DNA of 64,000 nt from Streptomyces syringium (GTDB lineage: Bacteria; Actinomycetota; Actinomycetes; Streptomycetales; Streptomycetaceae), in the NCBI RefSeq assembly GCF_017876625.1, contig NZ_JAGIOH010000001.1, positions 7,399,501-7,463,500 on the forward strand. The letters run 5' to 3'. Made by a program: the position numbers and the translations under genes. Below the pieces are notes generated by a model. The model made no database searches. It saw nothing but the letters and a program-made list of their open reading frames with translations, and had not been told where the DNA came from. The number at the start of each line of letters is the position of its first letter. Positions within the stretch are counted from its first letter, which is position 1. Shown one piece after another: positions 8,083-17,597 of the stretch.

Positions 8083-10857
8083 ATGGTCCTGGGGCGGGAG
8101 CGGGAACGGAACGAGCTGGCTGCCCTGCTCGACGACGCGCGCGAGGGGCGCAGCCGTGCCCTGGTGGTGCGCGGCCCGGCCGGCATTGGCAAGAGCACGC
8201 TTCTCGACGACCTGGTGGGCGCCGCGCAGCCGGATGTGCGGGTGCTGCGCGCGGTCGGCGTCGAGAGCGAGGTCGAGCTGCCCTTCGCCGGGCTGCACCA
8301 GGTGCTGCGGCCGCTGCTGCCCGGTCTGGAGCGGCTCCCGGCGCCACAGGCGGGGGCGCTGCGCGCGGTGTTCGGCCTGGAGACCACCTCGGCCGACCGG
8401 TTCCTGGTGGCCCTGGCCGTGCTGACGCTGCTGTCGGACGCCTGCGAGGAGGCGCCGGCGCTGGTGCTCGTCGACGACGCGCACTGGCTGGACCCGGCGT
8501 CCGCCGAGGCCCTGGTCTTCGTGGCCCGGCGGCTCGAGGCGGAGGGCCTGGCCATGGTCTTCGCCGTACGCACCGGTGCCGGCCGCTTCGACGCCCCCGG
8601 CGTCCCCGACCTGCACCTCGGGCCGCTCCCCGCCGAAGTGGCCGAACGGCTGCTGGAGCGCTCGGCGCCGGAAGCGGTCCGCTCGGTGCGGCTGCGGCTG
8701 CTGAGCGAGGCGGGCGGCAACCCCCTCGCCCTGCGCGAACTGCCCGCCGCCCTGGACCCCGACCAGCTCAGCGGCAGCGCCGCGCTCCCCGAGTGCCTCC
8801 CGCTCAACGACCGGCTGCAGCAGATCTACCACAGCCGCCGGGCGGAACTCCCGGCCCGCTACAGCGAGGTGCTCCTGCTCGCGGCCGTCGAGAACGACGG
8901 GGACCTCGCCGCGATACTCCGCGCCGGGGGCGACCCGGACGCCGCGATCGCCGGGCTGTCCGCCGCGGCCGCGGCCGGACTGATCGACCTCGGCGAGCAG
9001 CGGGTGCTCTTCACCCATCCGCTGATCCGCTCCGCCACCTACCAGGCGGCCTCCCTCACCGAACGCCGTGCCGCGCACCTCGCGCTGGCCCACGCCATGG
9101 ACGAGGAGGACGAACGACGGGTCTGGCACCTGGCGGCCGCCACCATCGGTACGGACGACACGGTCGCCGGCCTCATGGCCACGCTCGCCGACCGCTCCCG
9201 CCGGGCCGGCGGCGCGACCACCGCCAGCCGCGCGCTGCGCCGCGCCGCCGCTCTCGCCTCCTCACCCCGGGTCCGGGCCCGGTGGCTGATCGACGCCGCC
9301 GAGTGCGCCTGGACCGCCGCGGAACCCTCGCAGGCCACGGCGCTGCTCGACGAAGCGGAATCCCTGACCTCGACGGCGGAGCTACGGGCCCGCTCCGCCC
9401 AGGTGCGCGGTGCCATCACCCATGCCAGCAGCGACCCGGCCATCGCCTGCCGCACGCTGATGGACGGCGCCCGCCTCGTCCTGGAGAGCGACGCGCTGCT
9501 CGCCGGGGAGATGCTGGTGATGGCCGCCCGCTCCGCGTGGGTGGCGAACACCCCGCGCCAACTGGGCGAGATAGCCGCGCTCCTCGACCGCAGCGACCGC
9601 GCCACCAGCGGGGTGAGCGACCACTTCATGGCACAGCTGCGCTGGCTGCGCAGTCTCGCGCCGGAGGAGACGCCGACCGCCGTCCCGTGGAGCCACACCC
9701 CCCAGGCGTCCGCCGCACGGGTCCCGGCGTGGCTGTCCTCCACGGACCCCAAACCCTGGGTGTGGCCCCCGGTCTTCCTGCCGCACATGACGGGCGACAC
9801 CGCCACCACGCTCGACGCCTACCAACGTGCCGTCGATACGTTGCGCAGGAACGGCGCGGTGGGCGCCCTGCCGATGTCCGTCGCCCCGCTCGTCGCGCTG
9901 CAGCTCATCACCGGCCAGTGGACCGTGGCCGCCGCGAACGGCGCGGAGGCGCTGTTCCTCGCCGACGAGACCGGCCAGCTCGGGGCCGCTTCCCATCTGC
10001 GCGCCATGCTCGCCTGGATCGCCGCCGCCCGCGGTGACAGCGAGCGCTGCCGGGAGCTCGCCGCGGAATCCCTGGCGATCTCCGTGCCGCGGCGTATCGC
10101 CTCCTCGATCGCCGTCTCGCACTGGGCGCTCGGGCTCAACGCGCTCGCCGAGCGCAAGGCCCCCACCGCGGCCCGGCTGCTGCGCGAGGTCGTCACCCCC
10201 GGCGCCCCCGCCGAACACTTCATGATGGGCTGGCTCGTCCTGCCGGACCTCGTCGAGGCGTCCCTGCGCGCCGGGCAGGTGGAGGAGGCACGCCGGGCGC
10301 TCAAGGAGTTCGAGTACCGGGCGATCCCCGCGCGGCTGCCGGAACTGCGGGGCACGTGGCTGCGGTGCCGCGCCCTCCTCGCGGCGGACGACGAGGCGGA
10401 CGCCCTGTTCGGCGCGGCCCTGGACGCCCCCGCCGCGTCGGCCTTCGACACCGGCCGCACCCACCTGCTGTACGGCGAGTGGCTGCGCCGGGTGCGCCGC
10501 ATCAAGGACGCCCGGGAGCACCTGCACCAGGCCGTGTCCTCCTTCTCCCTGGTCGGGGCCGAGCCGTGGGCGGACTCGGCACGGCACGAACTGCGCGCGG
10601 CGGGCGAGCTGTTGGAGGAACCCGGCACCGACACGGGCGAGGCGTGGAGCGCGCTGACGCCCCGCGAGCGGCAGATCGTCCGCCTCGTCGCCCAGGGCAT
10701 GAGCAACAGCGATATCGCGGCACAGCTGTTCCTCAGCCCGCGCACCGTGGGCTACCACCTCTACAAGGTCTTCCCCAAGCTCGGTCTGACCTCGCGCAGT
10801 CAGCTGCACGGGCGGAGCGTGCCCCCCGGCGGGCGGTCCGTCGGCCCGGCGTTGTGA
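8083..10857 (+). CDS. LAL-type LuxR family transcriptional regulator
   Basis: A 924-residue large ATP-binding regulator of the LuxR family. The N-terminal AAA ATPase has the P-loop GPAGIGKST (31-39) and a Walker B ALVLVDDAHWLD (126-137). A long helical, TPR-like middle region runs to about residue 850. The C-terminal LuxR helix-turn-helix (LTPRERQIVRLVAQGMSNSDIAAQLFLSPRTV, read in two parts around 865-895) is complete. Such regulators usually activate nearby operons in response to a ligand bound by the helical region. The flanking targets here are not obvious: an oxidoreductase diverges upstream and a secreted serine hydrolase follows. A GAAGGGAG element sits upstream of the ATG, though somewhat far. 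Confidence 0.93.
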   Translation: MVLGRERERNELAALLDDAREGRSRALVVRGPAGIGKSTLLDDLVGAAQPDVRVLRAVGVESEVELPFAGLHQVLRPLLPGLERLPAPQAGALRAVFGLETTSADRFLVALAVLTLLSDACEEAPALVLVDDAHWLDPASAEALVFVARRLEAEGLAMVFAVRTGAGRFDAPGVPDLHLGPLPAEVAERLLERSAPEAVRSVRLRLLSEAGGNPLALRELPAALDPDQLSGSAALPECLPLNDRLQQIYHSRRAELPARYSEVLLLAAVENDGDLAAILRAGGDPDAAIAGLSAAAAAGLIDLGEQRVLFTHPLIRSATYQAASLTERRAAHLALAHAMDEEDERRVWHLAAATIGTDDTVAGLMATLADRSRRAGGATTASRALRRAAALASSPRVRARWLIDAAECAWTAAEPSQATALLDEAESLTSTAELRARSAQVRGAITHASSDPAIACRTLMDGARLVLESDALLAGEMLVMAARSAWVANTPRQLGEIAALLDRSDRATSGVSDHFMAQLRWLRSLAPEETPTAVPWSHTPQASAARVPAWLSSTDPKPWVWPPVFLPHMTGDTATTLDAYQRAVDTLRRNGAVGALPMSVAPLVALQLITGQWTVAAANGAEALFLADETGQLGAASHLRAMLAWIAAARGDSERCRELAAESLAISVPRRIASSIAVSHWALGLNALAERKAPTAARLLREVVTPGAPAEHFMMGWLVLPDLVEASLRAGQVEEARRALKEFEYRAIPARLPELRGTWLRCRALLAADDEADALFGAALDAPAASAFDTGRTHLLYGEWLRRVRRIKDAREHLHQAVSSFSLVGAEPWADSARHELRAAGELLEEPGTDTGEAWSALTPRERQIVRLVAQGMSNSDIAAQLFLSPRTVGYHLYKVFPKLGLTSRSQLHGRSVPPGGRSVGPAL

Positions 10858-10911
10858 CCAACACCGCGTTCCCGCTCGCGCACCCGGTCGCCCCGGCCGG
10901 TGGATCATGTG

Positions 10912-10944
10912 GGTCGGAGCGCACCAGGGGGGTGCGCTCCGACC
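10912..10944. promoter_or_regulatory. 14-bp perfect inverted repeat upstream of a serine hydrolase
   Basis: GGTCGGAGCGCACC is followed, after AGGGG, by its exact complement. It lies 55 nt after the LAL stop and 24 nt before the next start codon. It could be a terminator for the regulator gene (no T-run follows, as is common in Streptomyces) or an operator or leader hairpin for the serine hydrolase. Confidence 0.5.
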
Positions 10945-10967
10945 GATAGAGGGGACTGCGTACGTTC

Positions 10968-11903
10968 ATGACACGACACCGAATACCCACGCCTGCCCGT
11001 GGCGCCCTGTCCGCCGCTCTGGCCGTGGGCGTGCTCGTGCCGCCGGTCGTCGGCGCGGCACCGGCCACCGCCGCGACCGGGCAGGTGAGCTGTGTCTCGG
11101 ACAAGGCCGGGCTCGCCGCCAAGCTCTCCAAGGACATCACCGCGGCACTGAAAGGCCGGTCCGCCACCACCGCGGTGTCCCTGCGCGACCAGGGCACGAA
11201 CACCGTCTGCACCCTGCGCGAGGCCGACCGGTTCGACTCCGCGAGCACGGTGAAGGTGACCGTCCTCGCCGCCCTGCTGTGGGACGCGAAGAAGACGGAA
11301 CGACGCCTGACCGAGCGCGAGTCCGACCTCGCCACCGCCATGATCACCAAGTCCGACAACGACGCCACGAGCGCGCTGTGGAAGCAGCTCGGCGCGGCCA
11401 AGGTCAAGGCGTTCCTCAAGGCCGCGGGGATGAGCCGGACCGTGCCCGGTGACGGCGGCTACTGGGGTCTCACCCAGATCACCGCGGGTGACGAGCAGAA
11501 GCTGATGGACCATCTGGTGCCCCGTCCCGGCGGGAAGTCGGTGCTGAGCGAGGCCGCACGCGCGTACGTCCTCAAGCTGATGGGGAAGGTCATACCGTCC
11601 CAGCGCTGGGGCACCTCGGCCGGAGCGCCGAGTTCGGTGAAGATCCAGGTGAAGAACGGCTGGCTGTCCCGCGCGACGCACGGCTGGCGCGTCCACAGCC
11701 TCGGAGCCTTCACCGGCGGCGGCCGCAACTACACCATGACGGTGCTCACGCACGACAACCGCACGATGGACGACGGCGTCGCCACGATCCAGGCCGTCGC
11801 CAGGGCGGTCCACAAGAACCTCAACCCGGCCACGCTCAAGGCGACCGGCCTCTACACCCCGACCGGCAACCCGCAGGAGGTCATGCCGCCGCTGCCGCGG
11901 TAG
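10968..11903 (+). CDS. secreted class A beta-lactamase-like serine hydrolase
   Basis: 311 residues with a signal peptide (about 1-36, ending APATAAT). The three active-site boxes of penicillin-recognising serine hydrolases are present: STVK (93-96), SDN (129-131) and KNG (229-231, in place of KTG). A clear omega-loop glutamate motif is not seen, so true beta-lactamase activity is uncertain, and a transpeptidase- or esterase-like role is possible. Two cysteines (42 and 81) could form a disulphide. It follows the LAL regulator on the same strand with a hairpin between them, and is closed by a strong terminator. Confidence 0.9.
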   Translation: MTRHRIPTPARGALSAALAVGVLVPPVVGAAPATAATGQVSCVSDKAGLAAKLSKDITAALKGRSATTAVSLRDQGTNTVCTLREADRFDSASTVKVTVLAALLWDAKKTERRLTERESDLATAMITKSDNDATSALWKQLGAAKVKAFLKAAGMSRTVPGDGGYWGLTQITAGDEQKLMDHLVPRPGGKSVLSEAARAYVLKLMGKVIPSQRWGTSAGAPSSVKIQVKNGWLSRATHGWRVHSLGAFTGGGRNYTMTVLTHDNRTMDDGVATIQAVARAVHKNLNPATLKATGLYTPTGNPQEVMPPLPR

Positions 11904-11925
11904 CCTGCCCGGCGGTTTTGCGTTG

Positions 11926-11995
11926 TGTCCTCAATCGCCGGACGGGCTGGTTGGACTGAGCTCAGCCACTCAAGCCCGTCCGGCGTTTGAGGACA
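11926..11995. terminator. Streptomyces-type bidirectional terminator hairpin
   Basis: TGTCCTCAATCGCCGGACGG and, 25 nt further on, its near-exact complement ending GGCGTTTGAGGACA form a long stem. This is the widespread GTCCTCAAACGCCGGACGGG hairpin found after many Streptomyces genes. It lies 23 nt after the serine hydrolase stop. Confidence 0.85.
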
Positions 11996-12117
11996 GCCCA
12001 CGCCCGGGAAAACGTATTGATCACCGCGAGCCCGCGTGATTGGCTTCGGCGTCATGGCGCGGTGGCAGGCCGACGGGCCGTCAGGCCGCCGCCGAGGCAC
12101 CCCGGAAAGACACGACC

Positions 12118-12864
12118 ATGACGCTGAAGATCACCACGGCCGCGCAGCGCCCCGAGCTCCTGGAGCCGCTCTGGGCGATGCCCGACACCTGGCCCGAGTA
12201 CGTCCAGAACGACCCCATCGGCTGGGCCCACTTCGCCCGCATCCCCGCGGTCTTCCCCGATTTCGTGCTCATCGCCACCGATGACGGCGGCGAGGTGGTC
12301 GCCCGTGCCTTCAGCGTTCCCTTCGCCCTGAACGTGAGCGGCCGCCACGGTCTGCCGGCCGCCGGGTGGGACCAGATATTGCTGTGGGCGTTCTCCGACC
12401 ACCGCAAGTCCGTACGTCCCGACACCGTCAGCGCCATCGACATCACGGTCCGGCCCGACCACCTCGGCCGAGGCCTGTCGGCGACGATGCTCGCCGCGCT
12501 CCGCGACAACGCCGGCGCCGCGGGCTTCGCCGAACTCGTCGCCCCCGTACGGCCCACGGGCAAGAGCGCCCACCCGCGGCTGCCGATGGCCGAGTACGCG
12601 GCGCTCACCCGTCCCGACGGCCTTCCCGTCGACCCGTGGCTGCGCACCCACGTCCGCGCCGGTGGCGCCATCGACTCCATCGCCCCCACCTCGATGACCG
12701 TCCCCGGCACCCTCGCCCAGTGGCGCACCTGGACCGGGCTGCCCTTCGACACCCGAGGGCCCGTCGACGTGCCCGGCGCCCTCACGCCCGTGCACTGCGA
12801 ACCCGACCACGACTACGCCGTGAGCGTCGAACCCAACGTCTGGGTACGGCACAGCCTGGTCTGA
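12118..12864 (+). CDS. GNAT family N-acetyltransferase
   Basis: 248 residues. The acetyl-CoA binding motif A of the GNAT fold is visible as IDITVRPDHLGRGLSATML (strand, then RxxGxG-like loop and helix, about residues 116-134), with the next strand FAELVAPVRPTGK. The substrate is unknown. The ATG at 12118 has GGAAAGA just upstream; the frame extends upstream to 12040, but with poor protein character. Its stop is only 9 nt from the stop of the convergent LysR gene. Confidence 0.8.
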   Translation: MTLKITTAAQRPELLEPLWAMPDTWPEYVQNDPIGWAHFARIPAVFPDFVLIATDDGGEVVARAFSVPFALNVSGRHGLPAAGWDQILLWAFSDHRKSVRPDTVSAIDITVRPDHLGRGLSATMLAALRDNAGAAGFAELVAPVRPTGKSAHPRLPMAEYAALTRPDGLPVDPWLRTHVRAGGAIDSIAPTSMTVPGTLAQWRTWTGLPFDTRGPVDVPGALTPVHCEPDHDYAVSVEPNVWVRHSLV

Positions 12865-12873
12865 CCCGGGCCG

Positions 12874-13770
12874 TCAGCCGTCGCACGCCGCCCGGTCGAG
12901 GTCCCGCGCCGCCCGCGCGAGGGCCTCGCGGCAGGCGAGCACGGCCGGGTGCCGGCTGCTGCCGCAGCGCACCACCGTGAACAGCCTGCGCGACCGGCGG
13001 CCGCCGGGGAGCTCCAGCAGGGGTACGGTCGGCTTCCGCCCGCACCACAGGAGGTCGGGGAGGAGGGCCGCGGCGTGCCCCTGCTCGACGAGCCGCAGAT
13101 GCAGCAGCATGTCCGTGGACTCATAGCGCACATCGGGTTCCCAGCCGGCGTCGCGGCACAGGGCCATCGCCCACCGGCGGGCCGGTGTGCCCTCCGGTTC
13201 CATGACCCAGGGCCGGCCGGACGGACCCTCCCCGGCCCCTGCGGGCAGTGCCAGGCGCAGGGTGTCCCGGCTCAGGTCCACCTCCTCCAGCTCGGGGTGG
13301 CGCGGGTGCGGGTGCCCCGGGTACTCCTCCGCGATCACCAGATCGAAGTCCCGCGCGCGCAGCGCCGGCAGCGCCGCCTCCGGCTCGGCCTCGGTGACGT
13401 GCACCCGCAGGGCGGGGTGCGCGGTGCGCAGCAGAGTCAGCGTGGGCGGGATCAGGGTCAGCGCCGCGGTCTGGAACGCCGCCAGGCGCAGCGTGCCGGT
13501 GAGGCCGGTCAGCGAGCCGGCCACCTCGGCCCGGGCCTGTTCGAGCCGTTCCAGCACGGCCTCGGTGTGGGCGACGAGGATCTCGCCCTGCTCGGTGAGC
13601 CGTACCCGGCGGCCGACGGGCTCCAGGAGCGGCACGCCGACCTCCTTCTCCAGGACCGACAGCTGCTGGGAGACCGACGAAGGGCTGTACGAGAGTGCCG
13701 CGGCGACGGCGGCCAGGGTGCCCCGGTGCTTGAGCTCACGCAACAGCCGGAGCCGGTGCAGGTCGAACAT
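12874..13770 (-). CDS. LysR family transcriptional regulator
   Basis: 298 residues, standard for the family. The winged helix-turn-helix is at the N-terminus (LHRLRLLRELKHRGTLAAVA, then LSYSPSSVSQQLSVLEKEVG at about 26-45), followed by the periplasmic-binding-protein-like effector domain (about 90-290). It is divergent from the PLP-dependent lyase gene with a 100-nt shared promoter region holding a dyad, the classic arrangement for a LysR protein controlling its neighbour. Effector unknown; a diamino acid such as diaminopropionate is a natural guess. Confidence 0.93.
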   Translation of the reverse strand: MFDLHRLRLLRELKHRGTLAAVAAALSYSPSSVSQQLSVLEKEVGVPLLEPVGRRVRLTEQGEILVAHTEAVLERLEQARAEVAGSLTGLTGTLRLAAFQTAALTLIPPTLTLLRTAHPALRVHVTEAEPEAALPALRARDFDLVIAEEYPGHPHPRHPELEEVDLSRDTLRLALPAGAGEGPSGRPWVMEPEGTPARRWAMALCRDAGWEPDVRYESTDMLLHLRLVEQGHAAALLPDLLWCGRKPTVPLLELPGGRRSRRLFTVVRCGSSRHPAVLACREALARAARDLDRAACDG

Positions 13771-13800
13771 GATCGATCGGACCCTCTCGCTATCGTTCGG

Positions 13801-13827
13801 CTTTTCCGATGATTATTGATCGAAAAG
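13801..13827. promoter_or_regulatory. candidate LysR operator
   Basis: CTTTTC and GAAAAG face each other across 15 nt of AT-rich sequence containing GATGATTATTGATC, in the short gap between the divergent LysR and ammonia-lyase genes. Interrupted AT-rich dyads of this kind are typical LysR binding sites. The assignment is by position only. Confidence 0.45.
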
Positions 13828-13870
13828 CTTCGCTCGACCGACGGGCGGTGGCCGGGGCACCGTTGTGATC

Positions 13871-15067
13871 ATGCACAGCGATACTTCTTCCCGCCCTGCC
13901 CCGCACCCGGCCGACCCGCGGGCCACCCGTCCAGGGCCCCGGCACGGTGCCGCGTGGTACGCGCACCCCGCCGCCCGCTCGTGGACCTGCCCGCCCGCCG
14001 CTCACGCCGGCCCCGCCGTGCACGGCTTCCACGCCTCCCTCCCGGGGTACGCCCCGACCCCGCTGACCGAAGTCCCCGCGCTCGCGGCGGAACTCGGCGT
14101 CGGCCGGCTCTTCGTCAAGGACGAGTCGGCCCGTCTGGGGCTGCCCGCCTTCAAGGTGCTGGGCGCCTCCTGGGCGGTCCACCGGGCCGTGTCCGCGTAC
14201 CTCGGCCGACCGGCCCCCGCGACCTTCGACGCGCTGCGGGCCCACCTCGCGGGCGGATCCCCGGTACGGCTGCTGACCGCGACCGACGGGAACCACGGCC
14301 GCGCCGTGGCGTACCTCGCGCGGCTGCTCGGACTGGCGGCCCGGATCTTCGTGCCCGACGGGGTGCACCCCACGGCCGTGGCCGCCATCGCCGCCGAGGG
14401 CGCCGAGGTGGTCCGGGTGCCCGGCGGCTACGACGCCGCCGTGCTGCGCGCCCGCGAGAACGCGACGGGCCCGGCGGACATCGTCGTCCAGGACACCGCA
14501 TGGCCCGGCTACGAGCGGATCCCCGGCTGGGTGGTCGAGGGGTACGCCACCTTGTTCGCCGAAGTGGACGAGCAACTGCGCGCGGCGTCCGCCGGGCCGC
14601 TCGGCGTGCTGGCGGTCCCCGTCGGGGTGGGCTCGCTCGCCCAGGCCGCCGTCGTCCACCACCGGTCCGGGGCCGGCGGCCGGGCACCGGCCCTGCTGAC
14701 GGTCGAACCCGACACCGCCGCCGGACTGCTGGAGAGCCTCACCGCAGGGGCCCTGCGCACGGTGCCGACCGGCACCACGATCATGGCGGGGCTCAACTGC
14801 GGTACGCCGTCCTCCCTCGCCTGGCCGTATCTGCTGCGCGGCGTGGACGCGGCGATCGCCGTCGACGACGCCGCCACCGCCCGCGCCGCCTCGGACCTCG
14901 GCGGCCTGGGCGTCCCGGCCGGTCCCTGCGGGGCCGCCTCCCTGGCCGGGCTGCGCGCCGCCCTCACCGGCGACGGCGCGGGCGCCCGCCGGGCGGCCCT
15001 GGCCGCCGACCGCGACAGCACGGTCGTCCTGCTGAGCACCGAGGGCAAGGACGCCAACCAGCACTGA
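13871..15067 (+). CDS. diaminopropionate ammonia-lyase-like PLP enzyme
   Basis: 398 residues of the fold type II PLP (tryptophan synthase beta) family. The segment DTAWPGYERIPGWVVEGYATLF (about 210-231, read in two parts) is the hallmark of diaminopropionate ammonia-lyases, which convert 2,3-diaminopropionate to pyruvate and ammonia. The PLP lysine lies in LPAFKVLGA (about 96-104), with ATDGNHGRAVAYLAR for the cofactor Asn loop. Starts are possible at GTG 13865 or ATG 13871. A generic threonine dehydratase-like activity is the alternative. The divergent LysR gene is the likely regulator. Confidence 0.85.
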   Translation: MHSDTSSRPAPHPADPRATRPGPRHGAAWYAHPAARSWTCPPAAHAGPAVHGFHASLPGYAPTPLTEVPALAAELGVGRLFVKDESARLGLPAFKVLGASWAVHRAVSAYLGRPAPATFDALRAHLAGGSPVRLLTATDGNHGRAVAYLARLLGLAARIFVPDGVHPTAVAAIAAEGAEVVRVPGGYDAAVLRARENATGPADIVVQDTAWPGYERIPGWVVEGYATLFAEVDEQLRAASAGPLGVLAVPVGVGSLAQAAVVHHRSGAGGRAPALLTVEPDTAAGLLESLTAGALRTVPTGTTIMAGLNCGTPSSLAWPYLLRGVDAAIAVDDAATARAASDLGGLGVPAGPCGAASLAGLRAALTGDGAGARRAALAADRDSTVVLLSTEGKDANQH

Positions 15068-15117
15068 CGGGGCGGACGGCCGCAGCGCCCGGCCGCCTTT
15101 CCCGACGCGCGGGGCGG

Positions 15118-15783
15118 CTACGCCCCCTCGACGGGCAGGGGAGCGCCATGCCACTGCCAGGGCGGGGTGACGCGCGGCAGACCCGGCAGCTCCGCGCGGC
15201 TGCTCGCCCACAGCAGGGTGCGCCAACGATCGGTGTCCACCGGAGCGTCGGGGAACAGCCGGTCCAGCACCCGGCCGCACAGATCGGCCGGGGGGTTCCA
15301 GCCGACGCCCAGCCCCTCGGCGACGTCGTGCGTGTGCAGCAAGGTCTCCACGACGCCCATGGCGGCGAAGCCCTCCGGGTCCGAGATCCCGAAGACGTGG
15401 TACGCGCGGACCTCGGGGGACGCCGTCCGCACCATGGCCACCAGCAGGGCGCCGGAGGCCTCCAGCACCCGCAGCAGCCCGGCGGGCCCGGCGGCCGGAT
15501 CGGCGACGATCACATTGGCCGGGGCGCCCGGCCGCTGCCGCGTCCACAGGAACGGCACCTCGCCGTCCAACGCCGGTTCCTCGGGCCCCAACTGGGCGGC
15601 ATAGGCGAACAGATCGTCGCTGAGGTGCTCGACCGTCTCCCAGCAGTCCCAGTCCAGGGAGCCGGCCTTGGCCTTCCAGTCCGCAGCGGGCGCACCGCGC
15701 AGCGCGGTCACCGCCAACCGGACGGCCAGGCGCACATCGTCCGCGGTGACGGGCTCTCGTGGGTGACCATGCGTTTCCGACAT
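15118..15783 (-). CDS. DinB-fold / mycothiol-dependent maleylpyruvate isomerase-like protein
   Basis: 221 residues with the N-terminal four-helix DinB-like domain of the maleylpyruvate isomerase family: WDCWETVEHLSDDLFAYAAQL (about 45-65) supplies the first metal-ligand histidine, and LLHTHDVAEGLG (about 146-157) supplies the second histidine pair. Relatives are mycothiol S-transferases or isomerases with a divalent metal; actinomycetes use mycothiol, so the context fits. The actual reaction is not known. It converges on the ammonia-lyase gene. Confidence 0.82.
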   Translation of the reverse strand: MSETHGHPREPVTADDVRLAVRLAVTALRGAPAADWKAKAGSLDWDCWETVEHLSDDLFAYAAQLGPEEPALDGEVPFLWTRQRPGAPANVIVADPAAGPAGLLRVLEASGALLVAMVRTASPEVRAYHVFGISDPEGFAAMGVVETLLHTHDVAEGLGVGWNPPADLCGRVLDRLFPDAPVDTDRWRTLLWASSRAELPGLPRVTPPWQWHGAPLPVEGA

Positions 15784-15960
15784 GACGCGACCGTACCAAC
15801 AGCCACGGACACCCCTTCGGTGATCGGTTGTTCGAGCGGGAGGTGCAGGGGTGCCGGGATGTGGCGCCTCAGCGGTGGAACGGCCCGTTCGGGGAGCGAC
15901 GTTCCGCCGACTGCCCCTCCCGGCGCGCGCCGCCGCCCCCCGTGCCGGAACGTGGCGCCC

Positions 15961-17478
15961 ATGCGGTCAGCGCGCCTCACCCCCGGCCCCCGGGCCACGG
16001 CAGCGCCGGAGCACCACGTACCCGGCGCGAGACCCCTGCCGTGGCTCGCGGGTCTCGCCGCCGTCTACACCCTCGCCCAGCTGGTCCTCGTCACGCCCGG
16101 CCTCGGCCTCGGGTGGGACGAGACGGTGTACCTCAGCCAGGTCAGCCCGCAGGCTCCCGCCGCCTTCTTCAGCGCGCCCCGCGCCCGGGGCATCACCTTC
16201 CTCGTCGCGCCCGTGGCCGCCCTGACGACCTCCACCGCCGTCCTCCGCGTCTGTCTGGCCCTCGCCTCGGGCGGCGGGCTGCTGCTGTCGCTGTGGGTCT
16301 GGCGGCGGCTGCTCCCGCTGCCGGTCCTCGTGTCGGCGGGGGCCGTGTTCAGCGGCCTGTGGATCACCCTCCTCTACGGGCCGCAGGTCATGCCCAACCT
16401 CTGGGTCGCCTACGGCGCGCTCCTCGCCACGGGCTGCTTCCTGCGCGTCGTCCGCGCACCCGGCGGAACGGCCGACCGGCGCGCGCTCCTCGGCCTGGCC
16501 GCCGGGGTCGCCTTCACCGCGCTCATGCGGCCCGGTGACGCGCTGGCACTGGTGGCGCCGCTCGCCGTGGCGGCCCTGTGCGTACGGTCCTGGCGACGGC
16601 CGGCGGTCCTGCTCGCGCTCGTCGCCGGCGCCGCCCTCGGCAGCGCGCAATGGATCGTCGAGGCATACCTCCACTACGGCGGCCTCGCCGCACGGGTGCA
16701 CCGGGCGGGGGAGATCCAGGGCGGCATCACCGCGCACCTCGCCGTCGGCGACCAACTGCGCGCCCTGGAGGGGCGCACACTGTGCCGCCCGTGCGAGGTG
16801 CCCTGGCGCCACCCGGTGACCGCCTTGTGGTGGTTCGCCATCGTGCCGCTCACCGCGGGCGGCCTCCTCGCCGCCGCCCGCACCCGCCGGCTGGCCGTCT
16901 TCCTCCTGCCGGCCGTCGTCGGCCTGGCCCTCGCCGTCCCGTACCAGTTCATCGGCTACGCCGCGCCCAGGTTCCTGCTCCCGTCCTACGCGCTGTTGTC
17001 CCTGCCCGTCGCCCTGGGCCTGCTCGGCGTGGTGACCGCCGCCCGACCGCGCGCGCTCGCCGCCGCGGCGCTCGCCCTCGCCCTGTCCGCGCACTTCGCC
17101 GTCCAGTACGTCGTCCTGCACCAGGCCGTCTCCCGCGGCCACGCCATCCGCGAGGCCGTGGACGGCGTCGCGGCGCAACTGCGCCGCCAGGGCGTCCGCG
17201 CGCCGTGTGTCGTCACCGGGGCCGAGGCGGTACGGGTCGCCTTCCGGGCCGGGTGCGAGTCCCGCCAGATCGGGGGCCACGACGGCAGCATCACCCTGCC
17301 GGAACTCCTGGCCGCGGCCGAGAGCCGGCCGGTGGTGCTGCTGGTGGGCGGCGGCCAGCCGGTGCCCGCGTACGCCCGTGACTGGCGGGTGCAGCCCCTG
17401 CCGCGGCTGTCCGGGCTGGCGGGCTACCGCGCCTACCTGTCCCCGACGCCCGTGGGGCCGGGGCGCGCGTCGCGCTGA
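15961..17478 (+). CDS. GT-C fold (GT39-like) membrane glycosyltransferase
   Basis: 505 residues with roughly nine or ten hydrophobic helices. After the first helix comes LGLGWDETVYLSQVS, an Asp-Glu pair in the first outer loop, which is the catalytic signature of GT-C enzymes that use polyprenyl-phosphate sugars (protein mannosyltransferase and ArnT type). The C-terminal 130 residues are soluble. The ATG at 15961 is used; GTG at 15952 in the same frame is also possible, and neither has a strong ribosome binding site. Donor and acceptor are unknown. Confidence 0.78.
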   Translation: MRSARLTPGPRATAAPEHHVPGARPLPWLAGLAAVYTLAQLVLVTPGLGLGWDETVYLSQVSPQAPAAFFSAPRARGITFLVAPVAALTTSTAVLRVCLALASGGGLLLSLWVWRRLLPLPVLVSAGAVFSGLWITLLYGPQVMPNLWVAYGALLATGCFLRVVRAPGGTADRRALLGLAAGVAFTALMRPGDALALVAPLAVAALCVRSWRRPAVLLALVAGAALGSAQWIVEAYLHYGGLAARVHRAGEIQGGITAHLAVGDQLRALEGRTLCRPCEVPWRHPVTALWWFAIVPLTAGGLLAAARTRRLAVFLLPAVVGLALAVPYQFIGYAAPRFLLPSYALLSLPVALGLLGVVTAARPRALAAAALALALSAHFAVQYVVLHQAVSRGHAIREAVDGVAAQLRRQGVRAPCVVTGAEAVRVAFRAGCESRQIGGHDGSITLPELLAAAESRPVVLLVGGGQPVPAYARDWRVQPLPRLSGLAGYRAYLSPTPVGPGRASR

Positions 17479-17493
17479 TGTGACGGAGGGGCC

Positions 17494-17533
17494 GTCCGGA
17501 CGCGGGCTAGATCGACTGGTAGCGGGTCCGGAC
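17494..17533. promoter_or_regulatory. paired GTCCGGAC palindromes upstream of the MFS gene
   Basis: The 8-bp palindrome GTCCGGAC occurs at 17494-17501 and again at 17526-17533, 32 nt apart (about three helical turns), in the 119-nt gap before the MFS exporter. A tandem operator is possible, but short GC palindromes are common in this genome. Confidence 0.25.
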
Positions 17534-17597
17534 CGGGCTTACATTCGGTGGAGTGGGCCGCGAGGTCCACCGACCCTGTCGCAAGGCACGATGCGCC

